This document shows positions 61,999-64,000 of a DNA stretch of 64,000 bases, piece by piece (the stretch's first letter is position 1; each line of letters begins with the position of its first letter). This stretch comes from Rhodococcus sp. SGAir0479. Lineage in GTDB: Bacteria; Actinomycetota; Actinomycetes; Mycobacteriales; Mycobacteriaceae. Made by a program: the position numbers and the translations under genes. The notes under the pieces were generated by a model. It worked only from the letters and a program-made list of their open reading frames with translations. It had not been told where the DNA came from and made no database searches. The stretch lies in the NCBI RefSeq assembly GCF_005484805.1, contig NZ_CP039432.1, positions 3,162,001 through 3,226,000 of the forward strand. The letters are read 5' to 3'.

Positions 61999-62712
61999 CT
62001 AGTGCAGAGTGCCGGCGCCGGCGTTCAGCGTCGGAGTGCTCCCGACGGCACCGCCCGCGTCCGCAGGAATGCAGTTGGTCGCCGCGTTGGCAGGTCCGAA
62101 CGGGCCCGTCGCCTTCGAGACGAAGGTGAAGTAGTCAGCGGCGTTCCCGTACTTCGCCGCGTCACCCGCCGTGTTGAGTCTCACGTCGAAGTTGGTGTTC
62201 TTGGTGACGATTCGAACCTTCGGCAGCTGGTACGTCGTACTCACGCCGACCGCCAGCGGAGCAGCGCTCGTTCCACTCAACGTCAGCACAGAGCCCGACA
62301 CCGAGACCTGCGGTGTACCGCTGTAGCCGGACCCCGTGCCACTGACGATCGACGCGCTCACGAAGGTCGACGGGTCGATGCTGTAGTCGACGGCGATCTG
62401 GTCGAGCCCCGTGAACGAGTAGCCGGGAACACCCGTGCCACCGGCACCCGGCGTCGTCTGCGCGCCCATCTGGAGTTCGTAGGTGTTGTTCGATCCCGTG
62501 GGGGCCACCACGGTGTGGTTGACGGTCACCGAAGCCGGCTCGATCTTCTGTGAGCTGATCCCGAGGACCGAACCGATGCACGCGTTGTTGAAGTTCGTGG
62601 TAGTCGAGCCGGCGACTGCGCCGGCGGGTGCTCCGGCTGCCAGCAGCAAGCCGGCGGACGCTGCGGTGGCGGCGAGACCGACGGTGACGCGACGGGCGAG
62701 AGGTGTGCTCAT
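61999..62712 (-). CDS. Exported protein of unknown function
   Basis: 237 residues. Signal peptide 1-34 (STPLARRVTVGL then an Ala/Leu/Gly core, cleavage near GAVAGS). The mature part is Ser/Thr/Gly-rich, predicted mainly beta, with two cysteines (NNACIGS near its start, TNCIPAD near its end) that may form a disulfide tying the ends together. Not recognised. Position just upstream of the small-peptide cluster on the same strand suggests a shared envelope role. ATG with AGGA upstream. Confidence 0.75.
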   Translation of the reverse strand: MSTPLARRVTVGLAATAASAGLLLAAGAPAGAVAGSTTTNFNNACIGSVLGISSQKIEPASVTVNHTVVAPTGSNNTYELQMGAQTTPGAGGTGVPGYSFTGLDQIAVDYSIDPSTFVSASIVSGTGSGYSGTPQVSVSGSVLTLSGTSAAPLAVGVSTTYQLPKVRIVTKNTNFDVRLNTAGDAAKYGNAADYFTFVSKATGPFGPANAATNCIPADAGGAVGSTPTLNAGAGTLH

Positions 62713-63146
62713 GCTGTCCTGCTCCTTGTCTCCGCTCACTCCTGGCGAGCGGGCTGATGCCCTCGAGGTGGAGGGCGTTCGGAAGAGATCGACGAGCTGT
62801 ACTGCCTGGGTTCGATCGCGAGCGATCGGTCGGATCCGATACCCCGGAAGCTTGCGATCCGGACACGAATGTAGGGAGGCGGATCACGAAGGGATCGCGT
62901 CTCGGCAAAAGAACGGAAAGATTCGCACCGGAAGCGTCGGAACGGGACAGTTTCTTTCGTTGTACGGCAGTGCAATGAAAGATCGTTCGGACGCACCGGT
63001 GCGAATCCGAAGCGGTACTCCGAGTAACACTCGGAGGCGGCCTCCGCGGCGTCGTCGCCCCCCGACCGGCGGCCCGGTATCACCCGGTCGGCGAGTTTTC
63101 CGTCAAACGCCCCGTCAGCACAGGCCGATGAATTACTCTGTGCGCC
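62713..63146. promoter_or_regulatory. 434-base divergent intergenic region with palindromes
   Basis: Between the exported protein and the double-Lrp gene. Contains a spaced inverted repeat GATTCGCACCGG/CCGGTGCGAATC (62920-62931 and 62996-63007, perfect 12-base arms, 64 bases apart), the palindrome GCACCGGTGC (62993-63002) and CTCCGAGT/ACTCGGAG (63018-63036). Probable operators of the Lrp-like regulator. No gene seen. Confidence 0.55.
63134..63139 (+). promoter_or_regulatory. -10 box of a leaderless promoter (TACTCT)
   Basis: TACTCT ends 7 bases before the ATG at 63147. Confidence 0.6.
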
Positions 63147-64000
63147 ATGGGGAGAGCTTCGGGGATCTCGTCACCTGACGATGAGTCGTTGGGTCCGGTC
63201 GATCGCATTCTGGTCGACGCTCTCGTGGAGAACTGTCGAGTTTCCTTCACCGCGTTGGCAGCCAAGGTGGGCATGTCGGGATCAACGGTGTGTCGGCACA
63301 TTTCGGCCCTCGAACACCGCGGCATCATTCGCGGATACTTCGCCGTGATCGATCCCGGGGCGCTGGGCGAACCCACCACTGCCCTGTTCAGCATCAAGCC
63401 CCGGTCCGACACCCCTGCGCTGCGAATTGCCGAGCGGCTGTACGCGGTCCCGGAGATCACCGCGAGCTACACCCTGTCCGGAGACCGCCCCCACATCGCG
63501 GTCGGCCGCTTCGCGGGTCCCGACGCCGCCGAGGTCGCGGCCCGCCGTCTCGCCGACGACCTGTGCGCCCGGGTCAACATCGATTTCGTGCTGGAGACGC
63601 GGTTCGGTCGCATGGCCTGGTCCCCCGCCTCCGCCGTGGAACCGGTGGAGCGCGAGGCGGACCGCGTCATGCTCGACATCCTCATGACGGACGGGCGGGC
63701 CTCCCTCGACGCGTTGGCCAAACAGGCGAACCTGTCCAAATCCACGGTCCACAAACGGCTGCACGTCCTGCGGAATCGCGGCGTCATCCGCGGCTTCACC
63801 ACGCGGGTCGACGCCGCGGCACTCGGCCGCCCCGTCACCGCCGTCTTCGGCATCAAGTCCGACACCGGCGCCCCCGTCGACCCGGCGGCCTACGAGCGGC
63901 TCGGCGATTTTCCCGAGATCGCGACGTACTACACGCTGTCCGGCCACCGCCCGTCCGTTGCCGTGGGCGCGTACCGCGACATCACGGCCGCCCGCACCGC
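63147..64000 (+). CDS. Double Lrp/AsnC-family regulator (3' end outside window)
   Basis: The frame is open to the right edge (284 codons). Two complete Lrp/AsnC units in tandem: HTH 1 (DRILVDALVENCRVSFTALA, about 20-65) with ligand domain 1 (about 75-150), then HTH 2 (DRVMLDILMTDGRASLDALA, about 170-215) with ligand domain 2 to the edge. The copies share patterns such as YTLSGDRPHIAVGRF and YTLSGHRPSVAVGAY. Usual Lrp proteins have one unit and about 150 residues. Start set by the leaderless promoter. Confidence 0.85.
   Translation, partial: MGRASGISSPDDESLGPVDRILVDALVENCRVSFTALAAKVGMSGSTVCRHISALEHRGIIRGYFAVIDPGALGEPTTALFSIKPRSDTPALRIAERLYAVPEITASYTLSGDRPHIAVGRFAGPDAAEVAARRLADDLCARVNIDFVLETRFGRMAWSPASAVEPVEREADRVMLDILMTDGRASLDALAKQANLSKSTVHKRLHVLRNRGVIRGFTTRVDAAALGRPVTAVFGIKSDTGAPVDPAAYERLGDFPEIATYYTLSGHRPSVAVGAYRDITAART

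Overview
The window is about 64 kb of GC-rich DNA with dense short-gap operons, frequent GTG/TTG starts and many start codons that sit 6-7 bases behind a TAnnnT box (leaderless promoters). The gene content points to a mycolic-acid actinobacterium of the Rhodococcus/Prescottella type: LprQ-type L,D-transpeptidase, an HbhA-like protein, a RamB/isocitrate lyase locus, an EspG/WXG100 cluster, a WS/DGAT acyltransferase and LmeA- and DUF445-type envelope proteins. Read backwards, much of 11-58 kb follows the order I remember for Mycobacterium tuberculosis Rv0462-Rv0483 (lpdC, ramB, icl1, fadB2, Rv0472c-Rv0476, deoC, Rv0479c, Rv0481c, murB, lprQ), with accessory blocks inserted. The species itself cannot be fixed from sequence alone.

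Layout. 0-7.7 kb: end of a PIG-L deacetylase, a tocopherol-cyclase-like protein, a secreted lipase-fold protein that has lost its catalytic serine with a coupled exported protein, a ROK regulator, an SDR and a DUF2804 protein. 7.7-10.3 kb: a minus-strand ESX-like cluster (EspG, YbaB-like, WXG100, CpnT-N-terminal-like). 10.3-20.3 kb: a frameshifted secreted hydrolase, LprQ-type transpeptidase, murB, two DUF2505 genes, a methyltransferase/CoA-transferase/amidohydrolase operon, an AbiEi-like protein, an LmeA-type protein and deoC. 20.4-31.9 kb: a SUKH-like protein, purU, a hydrolase, MerR, an AurF-type diiron oxygenase, then the DUF2516/hbhA/HTH/DUF445/TetR block, an ABC1 kinase and PPK2. 32-41 kb: a zinc alcohol dehydrogenase, a MetE that lacks three of the four usual zinc ligands, fadB2, aceA and ramB. 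41.2-49.6 kb: a complete urea-type ABC transporter (urtABCDE) and a 1203-residue urea/guanidine carboxylase in one operon. 49.6-58.3 kb: acyl-CoA ligase, CMD-family protein, small alarmone synthetase, MFS exporter, a QorB/HxlR-type redox pair, an HSL-family hydrolase and lpd.

The most unusual region is 58.4-61.5 kb. On the minus strand at least eight tiny genes (27-64 residues), nearly all with a strong ribosome binding site, flank a WS/DGAT-type acyltransferase. They lack signal peptides, mostly lack basic residues and are rich in Gly, Ser and aliphatic residues, which is how the C. glutamicum mycomembrane pore peptides PorA and PorH look. Two of them are tandem copies that differ mostly by synonymous changes, so they are under selection as peptides. 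I propose that this is a peptide/acyltransferase envelope system; that function is inference. Upstream lie an unrecognised exported protein and a regulator with two fused Lrp/AsnC units that runs off the right edge.

Regulation visible in the sequence: twelve leaderless -10 boxes for recognised genes (two sharing bases in a bidirectional murB/DUF2505 promoter), palindromes upstream of aceA, ramB and the Rv0474-like gene that share a TGCTAA word, a 25-bp inverted repeat between the HxlR regulator and its quinone reductase-like target, a long leader hairpin in front of metE, and perfect inverted-repeat terminators at several gene ends. I saw no tRNA, rRNA, CRISPR array, insertion sequence or phage gene.
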